DNA from: a bacterium
Lineage (GTDB): Bacteria > UBP15 > UBA6099
NCBI GenBank assembly: GCA_029564595.1
Contig: JAKQPS010000136.1
Span: 1 to 64,000 of the forward strand
Length of the DNA: 64,000 nt
Direction: 5' to 3'
Shown: positions 27,574 to 37,371 of the stretch, one piece after another
Position numbering within the stretch: position 1 is the stretch's first letter
How the letters are laid out: the number at the start of each line of letters is the position of its first letter
Notes under the pieces: model-generated
The model's input: only the letters and a program-made list of their open reading frames with translations
What the model was told of the DNA's origin: nothing
The model's database searches: none
Position numbers and translations under genes: made by a program

Positions 27574-27810
27574 CCGAGCAACGGCGGTTTTAAGACAAAA
27601 ATGCCGCTTTTTTGCTGCTTTGCGCGTTCTTATCTCGGATTAGGAGTTTGTTAAAGCGTCATTCGGTGATTATAGAAGTTTGTGAAGGAGTCGTTTAGAG
27701 TTTATTCTGGGTTGCGCGGATGTCATTTGCTGACAGGCTCCGCAAATGTCAGCCATCGGCAAACCGTTTCTAGAGCGCAATGGTGTTTCTCAAGTATTTA
27801 CCGGTCCCGT
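27574..27810. other. Intergenic, nothing recognised
   Basis: 237 bp between the converging hydrolase and hicA (locus 2). No gene, clear terminator or repeat was recognised. Confidence 0.5.
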
Positions 27811-28050
27811 TCATGTTCGTTCATAGGCTTTCAAAAAATCGACTCTCGAAATGCCTGCCTGAGAGCAAGCGGTTCTCAAGGTTGATCCCTTGATTCTGTT
27901 GTGATTCGGCAAAGTCATCGGTGTCCTAGTTCCATCGGGATTTTCCCGAACCATCGCCACATGTTCCCTTTTGCGGACAAGTTTGAATCCCAACAACTCA
28001 AAAGTCCTGACCGCCCTGTCAATCGGAACATCGACAGGAAACTTGGACAT
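27811..28050 (-). CDS. HicA-like toxin (locus 2)
   Basis: 79-aa HicA-family protein: FPVDVPIDRAVRTFELLGF, the catalytic His in KREHVAMVR (His30), PMTLPNHNRIKGSTLRT and a helical end ISRVDFLKAY. This is the NHxxIKxxTLR subgroup, distinct from locus 1. Its start overlaps the hicB stop by one base. Confidence 0.85.
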   Translation of the reverse strand: MSKFPVDVPIDRAVRTFELLGFKLVRKREHVAMVRENPDGTRTPMTLPNHNRIKGSTLRTACSQAGISRVDFLKAYERT

Positions 28051-28274
28051 CAGACGACCACTCCCGTCTCGGCGACAAATGCTTCAAGGACAGGCGATTC
28101 CTCCTCGAAGGAGTCCATTCCGAAAGTCTCGATGTGAAAACCTATCGCCGACTTGACATCGGCGAGGGCTTCTTCATAAGTGTCGCCTTCCCCGATGACG
28201 ATTCCCTTGAGACCCAGAGGATATGCCACATATCCGTCGGGATGTTTCTCCACAATGATTTTGAATTGCCTCAT
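28050..28274 (-). CDS. HicB-like antitoxin (locus 2)
   Basis: 74 aa from the ATG preceded by GGAG; an upstream ATG at 28286 is in frame but lacks a site. RNase-H-like antitoxin: FKIIVEKHPDGYVAYPLGL, VIGEGDTYEEALADVKSAIGFH. No DNA-binding domain. Upstream gene of the pair, so expressed before or at higher level than the toxin. Confidence 0.85.
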   Translation of the reverse strand: MRQFKIIVEKHPDGYVAYPLGLKGIVIGEGDTYEEALADVKSAIGFHIETFGMDSFEEESPVLEAFVAETGVVV

Positions 28275-28286
28275 CGCGCTCTCCAT

Positions 28287-28768
28287 TCGGTTTTCTAAAC
28301 ATATTCTAACTTGAATCCTCGCGGTTTTACAGTCTCTAAGAAATCGGCTATCTCAAAACAAATAACTTTCCGCACGGCACACAAGAGAATGTATGGAATT
28401 ATCCAATAATAAACGCTATTAAATTCACCGTCGTCAGATTTTTATCACATTTAAAAACAAGCCGATTTTGATGAGCGAAGTTCAAGAAAAACGGCGTCCA
28501 AGAGTTTTTTAGGAAGGGGCGCGGGGAAACCGGTTTTTGCAAAAAACGGTTGCCCCGCAAACAGACGATTGTAGCAATAATTAAATGAAATTAACTATCC
28601 CGGGTGCCACCCCCAAACTCGTTTGGGGGTGCTGTTCCACAAAAAATGGCACGGGCAAACAAGTTTCCCCGTGGCACCCACTTATTATTCTTTCGAGTGG
28701 CTAATTTCTATTAAGTGGTAGTCTAAGCGTAATAATCATTGGCACAACAGGCACAACTAAAAAAAGGA
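28287..28768. repeat. Gene-free 480 bp with nested inverted repeats
   Basis: Contains a ~38-bp near-perfect hairpin at 28521-28558 (GCGGGG ... CCCCGC with AACCG/CGGTT and an A/T-tract tip). It also holds a nested structure in which GGGTGCCAC (28602-28610) pairs with GTGGCACCC (28671-28679), with an inner perfect stem ACCCCCAAAC/GTTTGGGGGT (28609-28618, 28621-28630). No gene seen. The shape is that of a small non-autonomous repeat or REP-type element. Confidence 0.6.
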
Positions 28769-31099
28769 TTAGTCGATTTTCACGAGGGGGGCGTATCTGG
28801 CGGAGAGGCGTTTGATTCCGATGTTTTCGAAGGCGACGCAGATTTCGTCTCCCTTGAAAGAGACGACCCTGCCGGTTCCGAATACTTTATGTTCGACTTT
28901 GTCGCCTGCGCGGAAACCGCATTTTTCGCGAATAATCTCCTCATCGACGCCGTCGAAGCGGTCGGAGTCGAAACCGCGTCCGGAAGCGGCGCTCTTTTTT
29001 GATGAAGCGCGGCGCGGAGCGGAATAGTCGTCGTCCGCAGGTTCGCGGCTGAAACCATCCGCGTCAGCCCCGCCGAGCCTGATTGCCGGCGACCGCTCGA
29101 CTGCTTCATCCGAACCGCCGCCGGGAGCCGTGTCGAAGAAGCTTTCGCCGGGGCGGGCGCCGCCGCGCGCTCCCTCCAGCATCTTGAACCTGTCCGGCCC
29201 GATCTCCATTATGAAGCGGGAGATGTCGTTGTTGCACGCGACGCCGCGAGTCATTCTTCCCTTGCAGGCGGACAGATAGAGAAGCTCTTTCGCGCGGGTC
29301 GCGCCGACGTAGCAAAGCCTGCGCTCCTCTCGGTCTCCGTCTGCGTCGCCCAACGCGTTGCCGTGAGGCAACATGCCTTCTTCGAGGCCGACGATGAACA
29401 CGACGGGGAATTCGAGTCCTTTTGCGCTGTGGAGGGTGAGCATGCGGGCGCGGCTCTCGTCGCCATCCGCGACGTCGGAGTCGGACACCAGAGAGACTTT
29501 CGACAGGAAACCTTCGAGGGTCGGCTTGGAGGCTTCTTTTGCATACTCGTAGGCAAGTTTGAAGAACTCCTCCAAGTTTTCGGCGCGGCTGACGCCCTCC
29601 TGTTTGTCCATCCTCTCGACGTAAGAATAGTAGCCGGTGTCTTCGAGGACGGCGCGGACCAGTTCGGGGACGGGAACGCTGTCGCGGAGTCCGTGCAGGC
29701 GGCGGAGAACGCCGATGAGAGGCGCGGCCTTTGCGGGAAACAGTTTGGAGACGGCCGCCGCGTCCTCGGAGATGCCGGTCAGCGACCCGGCCTCCCGCGC
29801 CGCCGACTCGATTTTCTCCAGACTCTTGGGGCCGAGGCCGCGTTTAGGCTCGTTCGCTATCCTTGCGAACGCCACCATGTCCCTCGGATTGTCCACGACT
29901 CTGAGGTATGCGATGGCGTCTTTGATTTCCTTGCGTTTGTAGAACTCGGTGGCGCCGATGATGAGGTAAGGAAGCCCGGCGCGGATGAAGGCGTCTTCCA
30001 GCGGACGCGACTGCGCGCGCGTGCGAAACAGGACGGCGATGTCTTCCAGCCGGTATCCCTCGTCGAGCAGGTGTCCGGCTTCGTCCACGATGAACTGAGC
30101 CTCTGAAGAGTCGTCCCAAGCGAGATGGAACATGACGGGGTCGCCGGGGCCGAGCGCGCTCCAGAGGCGTTTTTCTCTCGGCCCGGCGTTGTGCGCTATC
30201 AGCGCGTTCGCGGCGTCGAGTATGTTCTGCTTCGACCTGTAGTTCTGTTCGAGGGAGACGACGGCGACGTTGTTGAAATCGCGCTCAAAGGAAGTCATGT
30301 TGCCGATGTCCGCGCCGCGCCAGCCGTAAATGCTCTGGTCGGCGTCGCCGACGACCGTGATGTTGCCGTCAGGCGGGCAGAGCCGCCGCAGCAGTTCGTA
30401 CTGCACCCGGTTGGTGTCCTGATACTCGTCAACGAGGATGAACTGGTATCTGCGGCGGTAGCGGTCGCGAGTTTCCGCGCAACCGTCGAGCAGTTCGAGG
30501 GTCTTGCCCAGCAGGTTGTCGAAGTCCATCGCGTTGTTTTCGACGAGGCGGGCTTCGTAGAGTTTGAAAATTTCGTCGATCTCTTCAGCAAGAGGGTCGA
30601 AGGATGACAGGAGCGAGGAAGGCGCGGCGGCGAAATTTTTCGAGCGGGAGATGGCGTCCATAATGCGCGCGGGAGCGTGCGAGCCTGTCATGGGGCGGTC
30701 GAGTTCCTTGAGGATTTCCTTGACGCAGCGGCGCGTGTCCGCGTCGTCGTAGATGGAAAAGTTTTCTGAGTATTCTTTGAGGCTGCGGATTTCGCGCCGG
30801 AGGAGGTGGTTGCAGAAAGAGTGAAATGTGGCGAGGGTGACTTTGCGGGCGTTGTCGCCGATTAGGCGTTCGGCGCGGTCGCGCATCTCGCCGGCGGCCT
30901 TGTTGGTGAAAGTGAGGGCGAGGATTTCATAGGGCATGACACCGAGGCCCTCAATAAGATAGGCGATCCTGTGAGTAATGACGCGGGTCTTGCCCGCCCC
31001 TGCCCCGGCCAGTATCAGCAGAGGGCCTGTGAAGTGTTTAACCGCTTCGACTTGGCTTGGGTTAAGCCCGTCAAGAGGGTCCTTTTTTATCGGGTTCAT
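28769..31099 (-). CDS. pcrA: PcrA/UvrD-type superfamily 1 DNA helicase
   Basis: 776-aa 3'-5' helicase for repair and replication restart. Walker A AGAGAGKT is at residues 31-38, followed by TFTNKAAGEM, the DEYQDTN Walker B, GDADQSIYGWRGA, LEQNYRS and VFIVGLEEGMLP / VGATRAKELL motifs. The last 50 residues (FRAGDKVEHKVFGTGRVVSF) form the Tudor-like C-terminal domain typical of PcrA/UvrD that binds RNA polymerase. Transcribed after, and overlapping by 29 bp, the small membrane-protein gene at 31071. Confidence 0.95.
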   Translation of the reverse strand: MNPIKKDPLDGLNPSQVEAVKHFTGPLLILAGAGAGKTRVITHRIAYLIEGLGVMPYEILALTFTNKAAGEMRDRAERLIGDNARKVTLATFHSFCNHLLRREIRSLKEYSENFSIYDDADTRRCVKEILKELDRPMTGSHAPARIMDAISRSKNFAAAPSSLLSSFDPLAEEIDEIFKLYEARLVENNAMDFDNLLGKTLELLDGCAETRDRYRRRYQFILVDEYQDTNRVQYELLRRLCPPDGNITVVGDADQSIYGWRGADIGNMTSFERDFNNVAVVSLEQNYRSKQNILDAANALIAHNAGPREKRLWSALGPGDPVMFHLAWDDSSEAQFIVDEAGHLLDEGYRLEDIAVLFRTRAQSRPLEDAFIRAGLPYLIIGATEFYKRKEIKDAIAYLRVVDNPRDMVAFARIANEPKRGLGPKSLEKIESAAREAGSLTGISEDAAAVSKLFPAKAAPLIGVLRRLHGLRDSVPVPELVRAVLEDTGYYSYVERMDKQEGVSRAENLEEFFKLAYEYAKEASKPTLEGFLSKVSLVSDSDVADGDESRARMLTLHSAKGLEFPVVFIVGLEEGMLPHGNALGDADGDREERRLCYVGATRAKELLYLSACKGRMTRGVACNNDISRFIMEIGPDRFKMLEGARGGARPGESFFDTAPGGGSDEAVERSPAIRLGGADADGFSREPADDDYSAPRRASSKKSAASGRGFDSDRFDGVDEEIIREKCGFRAGDKVEHKVFGTGRVVSFKGDEICVAFENIGIKRLSARYAPLVKID

Positions 31100-31289
31100 C
31101 GAGGTCTATGGCCCAGCGGACTTTCTCGCCGAATTCGTTTTTTTCCACCGGCCAGTCGAGTTTGTTCTTTCTCATGAATATATCGTAGCCGCTGCCGAAG
31201 GATCTGCGCCTCGCGACATGCCGAAATACGGAAGCGACCACAATCATTATGCCGAACATAATGAGGAACAGCCCTGTTTTTCCGCCCAT
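31071..31289 (-). CDS. 72-aa single-pass membrane protein
   Basis: Starts at an ATG after GGAAGG; the longer frame upstream is not used because no ribosome site supports it. The N-terminal helix GLFLIMFGIMIVVASVF spans the membrane, followed by a basic stretch HVARRRS and an acidic C-terminus. No family recognised. It overlaps the pcrA start by 29 bp, implying translational coupling. Confidence 0.5.
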   Translation of the reverse strand: MGGKTGLFLIMFGIMIVVASVFRHVARRRSFGSGYDIFMRKNKLDWPVEKNEFGEKVRWAIDLDEPDKKGPS

Positions 31290-31387
31290 CGCGCCGCCTT
31301 CCGAGAGGCGGAAACGCCGCCTCCGCTTTCGCTTTGATTGTAACAGAACCAAACGGCGCTCACAAGCGCGCGGCGGCTTGCGTGAAA

Positions 31388-31416
31388 TTGACTGCCCGGC
31401 GCGCGGGTGATACAAT
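31388..31416 (+). promoter_or_regulatory. Sigma70-type promoter of eno
   Basis: TTGACT (31388-31393), 17-bp spacer, TACAAT (31411-31416), 41 bp before the enolase ATG; AAGGAG ribosome site follows. Confidence 0.75.
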
Positions 31417-31432
31417 CCCCGGTGCGTATTAA

Positions 31433-32776
<1,344 letters not shown>

Positions 32777-32870
32777 GAGGTTTCCTCCCAAGCTGACGGG
32801 AACAGCGAGGCGGGGCGCGAGAAGCGTTCCGCCCGCGTCATCTTTATCATTTGCGAAAGGCGTTTTGACT

Positions 32871-35039
32871 ATGGCGGAAAAGAAAGTTGCGAAAACGAAA
32901 AAAGTTTCCATTCCAAAAACGGAGAAAAAACCGGCCGCGAAGAAACCGGCGTTGAAAACCGCCGAGGCAAAGCCCGCGCTGAAGAAAGCTCCCGCGAAGA
33001 AAACAAACGGCGCAAACGGAAGCGCGAAGTTCGGCGCGGATGTCTGCGGCGACATCCGAAAAGCCCTGTCTCTCGAATGGCTCGAAGCGAACGGACTTGG
33101 AGGGTATTCGTCCGGAACAGTCGCGGGGGCCAACACGAGAAGGTATCACGGGTTGCTGGTCGCGTCTTTGAAACCGCCTGTGTCGCGTTTCGTCCTGTTG
33201 TCGTCCCTGCAGGAATGGGTGGAGACGCCGGAGGGCCGGGTGGAGCTTTCATGCAACGTGTTCAGCCCGGATGTCGTGCATCCGCAGGGGCATCTGCTCA
33301 TCGAATCGTTTGCTCCGCGTCCGTTTCCGACGTGGATATACAGAGTGGCGGGCCAATATCTGAGGAAGACGATAATGGCGCAGCAGGGGGCGAACGCGGT
33401 CTGGGCGGAGTACCGGTGGCTGGACGGAAAGATGAAGCCCGCGAAGGCCGCGCCCGCCGGGTTCAGGCTGAAGGCGCGCCCCATGATGGCGTTCAGGGGG
33501 CATCATCAGTTGACGAAAAGCAATGGCGCTTGCGGCATGTCGGTCTCCGACGCCGGCGGCGGCGCGCTGAGGATAAGCCCTTACTACGGGCTGCCCGCGC
33601 TGACGATGAATGCAGGCGGCGGCTCGTTCGAGCCTCGGCCCGACTGGCACTATAACTTCGCGTATCCGGCGGAGAAAGAAAGAGGGCTGGACTTCGCGGA
33701 GGACTTGTTCACGCCCGGCGAGTTCGGCGCCCCGGAAGGCGCGGCGGAGTGGTCGCTGATGTTCGCTGTGGAGGGACAGGAACCGGATGTCTCCGAAGGG
33801 ACGGGAGCGGCGTTCGAGCGGGAGGCGGCGGCGGAAACCGCGAGGCGGTCGGCGCTGCTCGAAAAGGTTCCGACGAAGAACGAGTCGACGCGCAGGCTGG
33901 CGCTTGCGGCGGACACGTTTATCGTCCAGCGGCCGCCCGGCTGGACGATTCTCGCCGGATACCACTGGTTCACCGACTGGGGTCGTGACACGATGATATC
34001 GTTGCCGGGGCTTGCGATAGCGACCGGTAGGCTGGACGTCGCGCGGGAGATTCTGACGACATATGCGCGGCACGTGAGCGGCGGGCTGATACCCAACACG
34101 TTTCCGGACGAGGGTGGCAAACCCGCGTACAACACGGTGGACGCGCCGTTGTGGTTCATAATAGCGGCGGACGCGTACGCGGCGGCCTCGCGGGACCTCT
34201 CCGCTCTTGCGGAACTGTGGCATCCGCTGGAATCAATCGTGGAAAACTACACTCGCGGCACGATGAACCGGATATACATGGACAGGGACGGCCTGATATC
34301 GGCTGGCAGCGAATACACTCAATTGACGTGGATGGACGCGAAGGTGGGAGACTGGGTGGTGACGCCGAGGCACGGGAAAGCGGTGGAGATAAACGCGTTG
34401 TGGCACGAGGCGTTGCGGGCGATGGCGAGGATGGCGGCGCTGCTGGACAAGGCCCCGGCGAAGTTCATCGAGGCGGCGGAGCTAACGCGCCGCGAATTCA
34501 ACGACAAGTTCTGGAATCCCGACAAGGGCTGCCTGTACGACGTGGCGAGGAACGGCGAGAAGGACGCTGCGGTAAGGCCAAACCAGATATTCGCGCTGTC
34601 GCTGGGAGACGGACAACTGGTGGACGAGGAGCGCAGAGAGAGCGTCCTGAAAACAATCGAAGAGAATCTTCTGACGCCATACGGGTTGAGAAGTCTGGCG
34701 CGGGAGAAGGGATTCTGTTATCATGGCAGTTACGAAGGCGGAGTTCTGGAGCGGGACGGAGCGTATCACCGGGGAACGGTGTGGGGATGGCTGATGGGGC
34801 CGTACATCAGCGCGATGTGGAACACGCGGGGAAGGAACGCGGAGACCGTCCGGCGCGCCGAACAGACGCTGAAAGCCCTCGAAGAGCATCTGGACGAAGC
34901 GGGACTCGGCTCGGTGTCGGAGATATTCGACGGGGACGAGCCGCACGCGCCGAGAGGCTGCATATCTCAAGCGTGGAGCGTGGCCGAACTGTTGCGGGTC
35001 AAACTGGAGCTTGAAGGGCTTAAGAAAGGCCTCAAATGA
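32871..35039 (+). CDS. Glycogen debranching enzyme (amylo-alpha-1,6-glucosidase family) with Lys-rich N-terminus
   Basis: 722 aa from ATG 32871. After a 45-residue Lys/Ala/Pro-rich tail, the N-terminal beta domain (LEWLEANGLGGYSSGTVAG, NTRRYHGLLVA) and the C-terminal (alpha/alpha)6 GDE_C domain (GYHWFTDWGRDTMISLPGLA, YTQLTWMDAKVGDWVVTPR, GAYHRGTVWGWLMGPYI) identify an archaeal/bacterial-type GDE that hydrolyses alpha-1,6 branches. General-acid and nucleophile carboxylates in WGRDT and TWMDAK are present. Cytoplasmic glycogen or alpha-glucan breakdown feeding glycolysis fits the enolase neighbour. ATGA overlap with the next gene. Confidence 0.92.
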   Translation: MAEKKVAKTKKVSIPKTEKKPAAKKPALKTAEAKPALKKAPAKKTNGANGSAKFGADVCGDIRKALSLEWLEANGLGGYSSGTVAGANTRRYHGLLVASLKPPVSRFVLLSSLQEWVETPEGRVELSCNVFSPDVVHPQGHLLIESFAPRPFPTWIYRVAGQYLRKTIMAQQGANAVWAEYRWLDGKMKPAKAAPAGFRLKARPMMAFRGHHQLTKSNGACGMSVSDAGGGALRISPYYGLPALTMNAGGGSFEPRPDWHYNFAYPAEKERGLDFAEDLFTPGEFGAPEGAAEWSLMFAVEGQEPDVSEGTGAAFEREAAAETARRSALLEKVPTKNESTRRLALAADTFIVQRPPGWTILAGYHWFTDWGRDTMISLPGLAIATGRLDVAREILTTYARHVSGGLIPNTFPDEGGKPAYNTVDAPLWFIIAADAYAAASRDLSALAELWHPLESIVENYTRGTMNRIYMDRDGLISAGSEYTQLTWMDAKVGDWVVTPRHGKAVEINALWHEALRAMARMAALLDKAPAKFIEAAELTRREFNDKFWNPDKGCLYDVARNGEKDAAVRPNQIFALSLGDGQLVDEERRESVLKTIEENLLTPYGLRSLAREKGFCYHGSYEGGVLERDGAYHRGTVWGWLMGPYISAMWNTRGRNAETVRRAEQTLKALEEHLDEAGLGSVSEIFDGDEPHAPRGCISQAWSVAELLRVKLELEGLKKGLK

Positions 35040-35677
35040 AAACCAATCAAAAAATGCTGACGTACATGAAGGAAAAAGGGCTGATAGGAGCGGTGCGGAC
35101 GCGGGACCTGTTTACCGCGCTCGAAGTGGCCGGAGCGATGCTCCGGGGCGGAATCAAGGTGTTCGAAGTGTCTGCGGCGATCCCCGGATGGGCGGAAGTG
35201 GTGAAGAGGATACAGATGGACGGCGAGGCTATGGCCGGGGTGGGCGCGGTGACGGACGCGAAAACCGCGCGCGCCGCGATAGAAAAGGGAGCAAGATTCA
35301 TATCGACGCCGGGAGTGCTGCCGCAGACGATAAGGGCGGCCCGAACAGAAAAAACACCCGTTCTGGCAGGCGCTTTGACGCCGACGGAGATATTTCAGGC
35401 GATAGACTCATCTGCTGACATGGCGATGATATTCCCGGCAAATTTCGCGGGCGGCCCGTCATACGTCCGGCGGCTCTCCACCCAATTTACCGGCATTAGC
35501 TTGGCGGCGTCCGGAGGAATCAGGCTGGAAAATGTCAGAGAATATTTCGACGCGGGAGCTTCGATGGTCGCCGTCGGGGAGGACATCGCGAGAGCCGAAT
35601 GGGTTGCGGAAAGAAATTTCGAGGCGATGGAAAAACAGGCCGCCGCTATAGTGTCGGCAGTCAATTGTTCCGGGTGA
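35036..35677 (+). CDS. KDPG/KHG aldolase-family protein lacking the Schiff-base lysine
   Basis: 213 aa TIM barrel clearly of the Eda family: KGLIGAVRTRDLFTALEVAGAM, GGIKVFEVSAAIPGW, AGVGAVTDAKTARAAIEKGARFISTPGVL, AASGGIRLENVREYFDAGASMVAVG. The catalytic Glu is kept (Glu44). The Schiff-base lysine of the usual KFFPA/KLFPA motif is Met131 (MIFPA), and the substrate-binding Arg of EVTLRT is also gone (EVSAAI). It is therefore unlikely to be a working KDPG aldolase. Coupled to the debranching gene by ATGA, so a related sugar role or a regulatory/isomerase activity is possible. Confidence 0.85.
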   Translation: MKTNQKMLTYMKEKGLIGAVRTRDLFTALEVAGAMLRGGIKVFEVSAAIPGWAEVVKRIQMDGEAMAGVGAVTDAKTARAAIEKGARFISTPGVLPQTIRAARTEKTPVLAGALTPTEIFQAIDSSADMAMIFPANFAGGPSYVRRLSTQFTGISLAASGGIRLENVREYFDAGASMVAVGEDIARAEWVAERNFEAMEKQAAAIVSAVNCSG

Positions 35678-35905
35678 ATACGAGAACAGAGCTAAACCCT
35701 CTCCGCACCACTTGAGCAAGGAACATTCAAACGCCCGTAAACCATAATAGAAAACCGGCGCATGAGCGGGCGCGGCGCCCTCATCCTGAATCAAATATCT
35801 TTTTTATCTTCTAATATCAATTGTCTTTGTATATAATCATTTGAGGCGAAACAGCCTCTATATGTTATTTATTCAAAAGAAAGCGGATTTGCGTCCGGCG
35901 GAAAA
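35678..35905. other. Intergenic, nothing recognised
   Basis: 228 bp between the aldolase homolog and the TPR run. A TTGTCTTTG ... TATAATCAT stretch near 35821-35841 may hold the promoter for the following operon. Confidence 0.4.
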
Positions 35906-36730
35906 ATGACTGACGAACAGACTATAATAAACGCAAGAGAACATTACTCGTATGGGAAAGTGTACATGGAGCGGGGGGAATTCGAGCGGGCGCTCGAAGA
36001 GTGCGAAGCGTCGCTGGAGCTTGAGCCGGAGGCGCCGGACACGCTGATAATGGCGGGGCAGTGCCTGATGGCGATGCAGAAAATTGAAGAGGCGTCTGAG
36101 AAGCTGGAAAAAGCGGCCCGGCTCGCCCCCGATTTCGCCGACGCCCACTACAATCTCGGCAAGGCTTACAATGAGTTGGACCTGCGGGAAAAAGCGATCA
36201 ACGAGTTCAAGGAAGCGCTGAACATCAATCCGAGATACACGGCGGCGCGCAGATACCTGAGCGCGTTGATGAAGGATGCCGGAGAAGCGGAGAAGCGGGC
36301 GCGCGCGGCGGCGGAACCGCAGAAACACGACGAAAAGGAAGAGCAGATATCCAAGCAGGCGAACGTTCATTTTCATCTTGGGAACGCCCTGTTTCAGAAG
36401 AACATGTATCAGGAGGCGCTGGCGGAATTCAAGGAGTCGATCCGGCTCAGGCCGAACTATCCTGACGTGCGCAACAGGCTCGGCGAGCTTTATGTGAAGA
36501 GAGGACAGTTTGGGCTTGCGCAGGAAGAATTTCTCACCGCGCTGAAGATAAATCCGAGGTATGCGCAGGCGATGCTGAACCTCGCGGAATGCTACAGAGC
36601 GCACAGCGAGCAGTTGATGGACAAAGCGGAGGAGAGTTTCCGGCGGGCGCTTGAGTTCGACCCGACGAACGCGAGGGCGACGCGAGGGCTTGCCGTGGTC
36701 AGGTCGATAAAAAACATCGATTTCGTATGA
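35906..36730 (+). CDS. Tetratricopeptide-repeat protein
   Basis: 274 aa with about six TPR units (for example AREHYSYGKVYMERGEFERA, ADAHYNLGKAYNELDLREKA, ANVHFHLGNALFQKNMYQEA, PDVRNRLGELYVKRGQFGLA), split by a charged Glu/Lys/Ala linker at about 125-150. No signal peptide, so cytoplasmic. It is a protein-interaction scaffold with unknown partner. First gene of a run continuing through FapA and DUF1844; overlaps the next gene by 4 bp. Confidence 0.85.
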   Translation: MTDEQTIINAREHYSYGKVYMERGEFERALEECEASLELEPEAPDTLIMAGQCLMAMQKIEEASEKLEKAARLAPDFADAHYNLGKAYNELDLREKAINEFKEALNINPRYTAARRYLSALMKDAGEAEKRARAAAEPQKHDEKEEQISKQANVHFHLGNALFQKNMYQEALAEFKESIRLRPNYPDVRNRLGELYVKRGQFGLAQEEFLTALKINPRYAQAMLNLAECYRAHSEQLMDKAEESFRRALEFDPTNARATRGLAVVRSIKNIDFV

Positions 36731-37323
36731 AGGGAAACCTTGCCGTGAAAAAGACAAAAAAGACCTCTCTGACATTTGTGGCGGCGCTTGTGGCCGCGGC
36801 GCTTTTTTCAGGATGCAGCAAAAAAGCGCCCGCCCCGGAAGCTGCGCCGGCGGACGAACTAGCTGCTAAAGCTATCGCTTTAGTCGCGAATGGAAAATTC
36901 GCCGAGAGCTTGCCTCTGTTCGAGAAGGCGTTGCAGTTGGACCCGGAGCATCCGCGCGCCCTATGCGGCATGGGCACGGCGAAACGCGAAACAGGCGAGT
37001 TCGACGCCGCGATCGAGCTTTACGAAAAAGCCATCTCAGTCAAACCTGACTACGCTATCTGCATGGACAACTTGGGGATCGCGCTCATGCGGACTGGAAG
37101 ATATGACGAGGCGAAAGCGCAGTTTGAAAAAGCGTCCGTCGCGGACGCCGCGTACGCCGACGCGAAATTCAATCTCGGTGTTCTATTCGAACTTTATATA
37201 AAGGACATCCCGGCCGCTGTCAAAGCGTTCGAGGAGTATCTGGCGTTGTCAAAAGACGAAGCGAAGAAAGCGGAAGTGAAGGCGCACTTGGAACAGCTCG
37301 TCAAGGAAGCCGGTCCGCGCTGA
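36727..37323 (+). CDS. TPR lipoprotein
   Basis: 198 aa. A basic N-terminus (VKKTKKTSLTF), hydrophobic core AALVAAALF and lipobox FSGC near residue 31 mark a lipoprotein signal. The mature part contains three to four TPRs (KFAESLPLFEKALQLDPEH, EFDAAIELYEKAISVKPDY, RYDEAKAQFEKAS). The start is either the ATG overlapping the previous stop or a GTG at 36745 with a better ribosome site. Probably periplasmic or outer-membrane facing, in an envelope complex. Confidence 0.8.
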   Translation: MKGNLAVKKTKKTSLTFVAALVAAALFSGCSKKAPAPEAAPADELAAKAIALVANGKFAESLPLFEKALQLDPEHPRALCGMGTAKRETGEFDAAIELYEKAISVKPDYAICMDNLGIALMRTGRYDEAKAQFEKASVADAAYADAKFNLGVLFELYIKDIPAAVKAFEEYLALSKDEAKKAEVKAHLEQLVKEAGPR

Positions 37324-37371
37324 GGGAAAGGGCTCGACGCGGAAATAAACATTAAAGGAGCGGAGAACATT

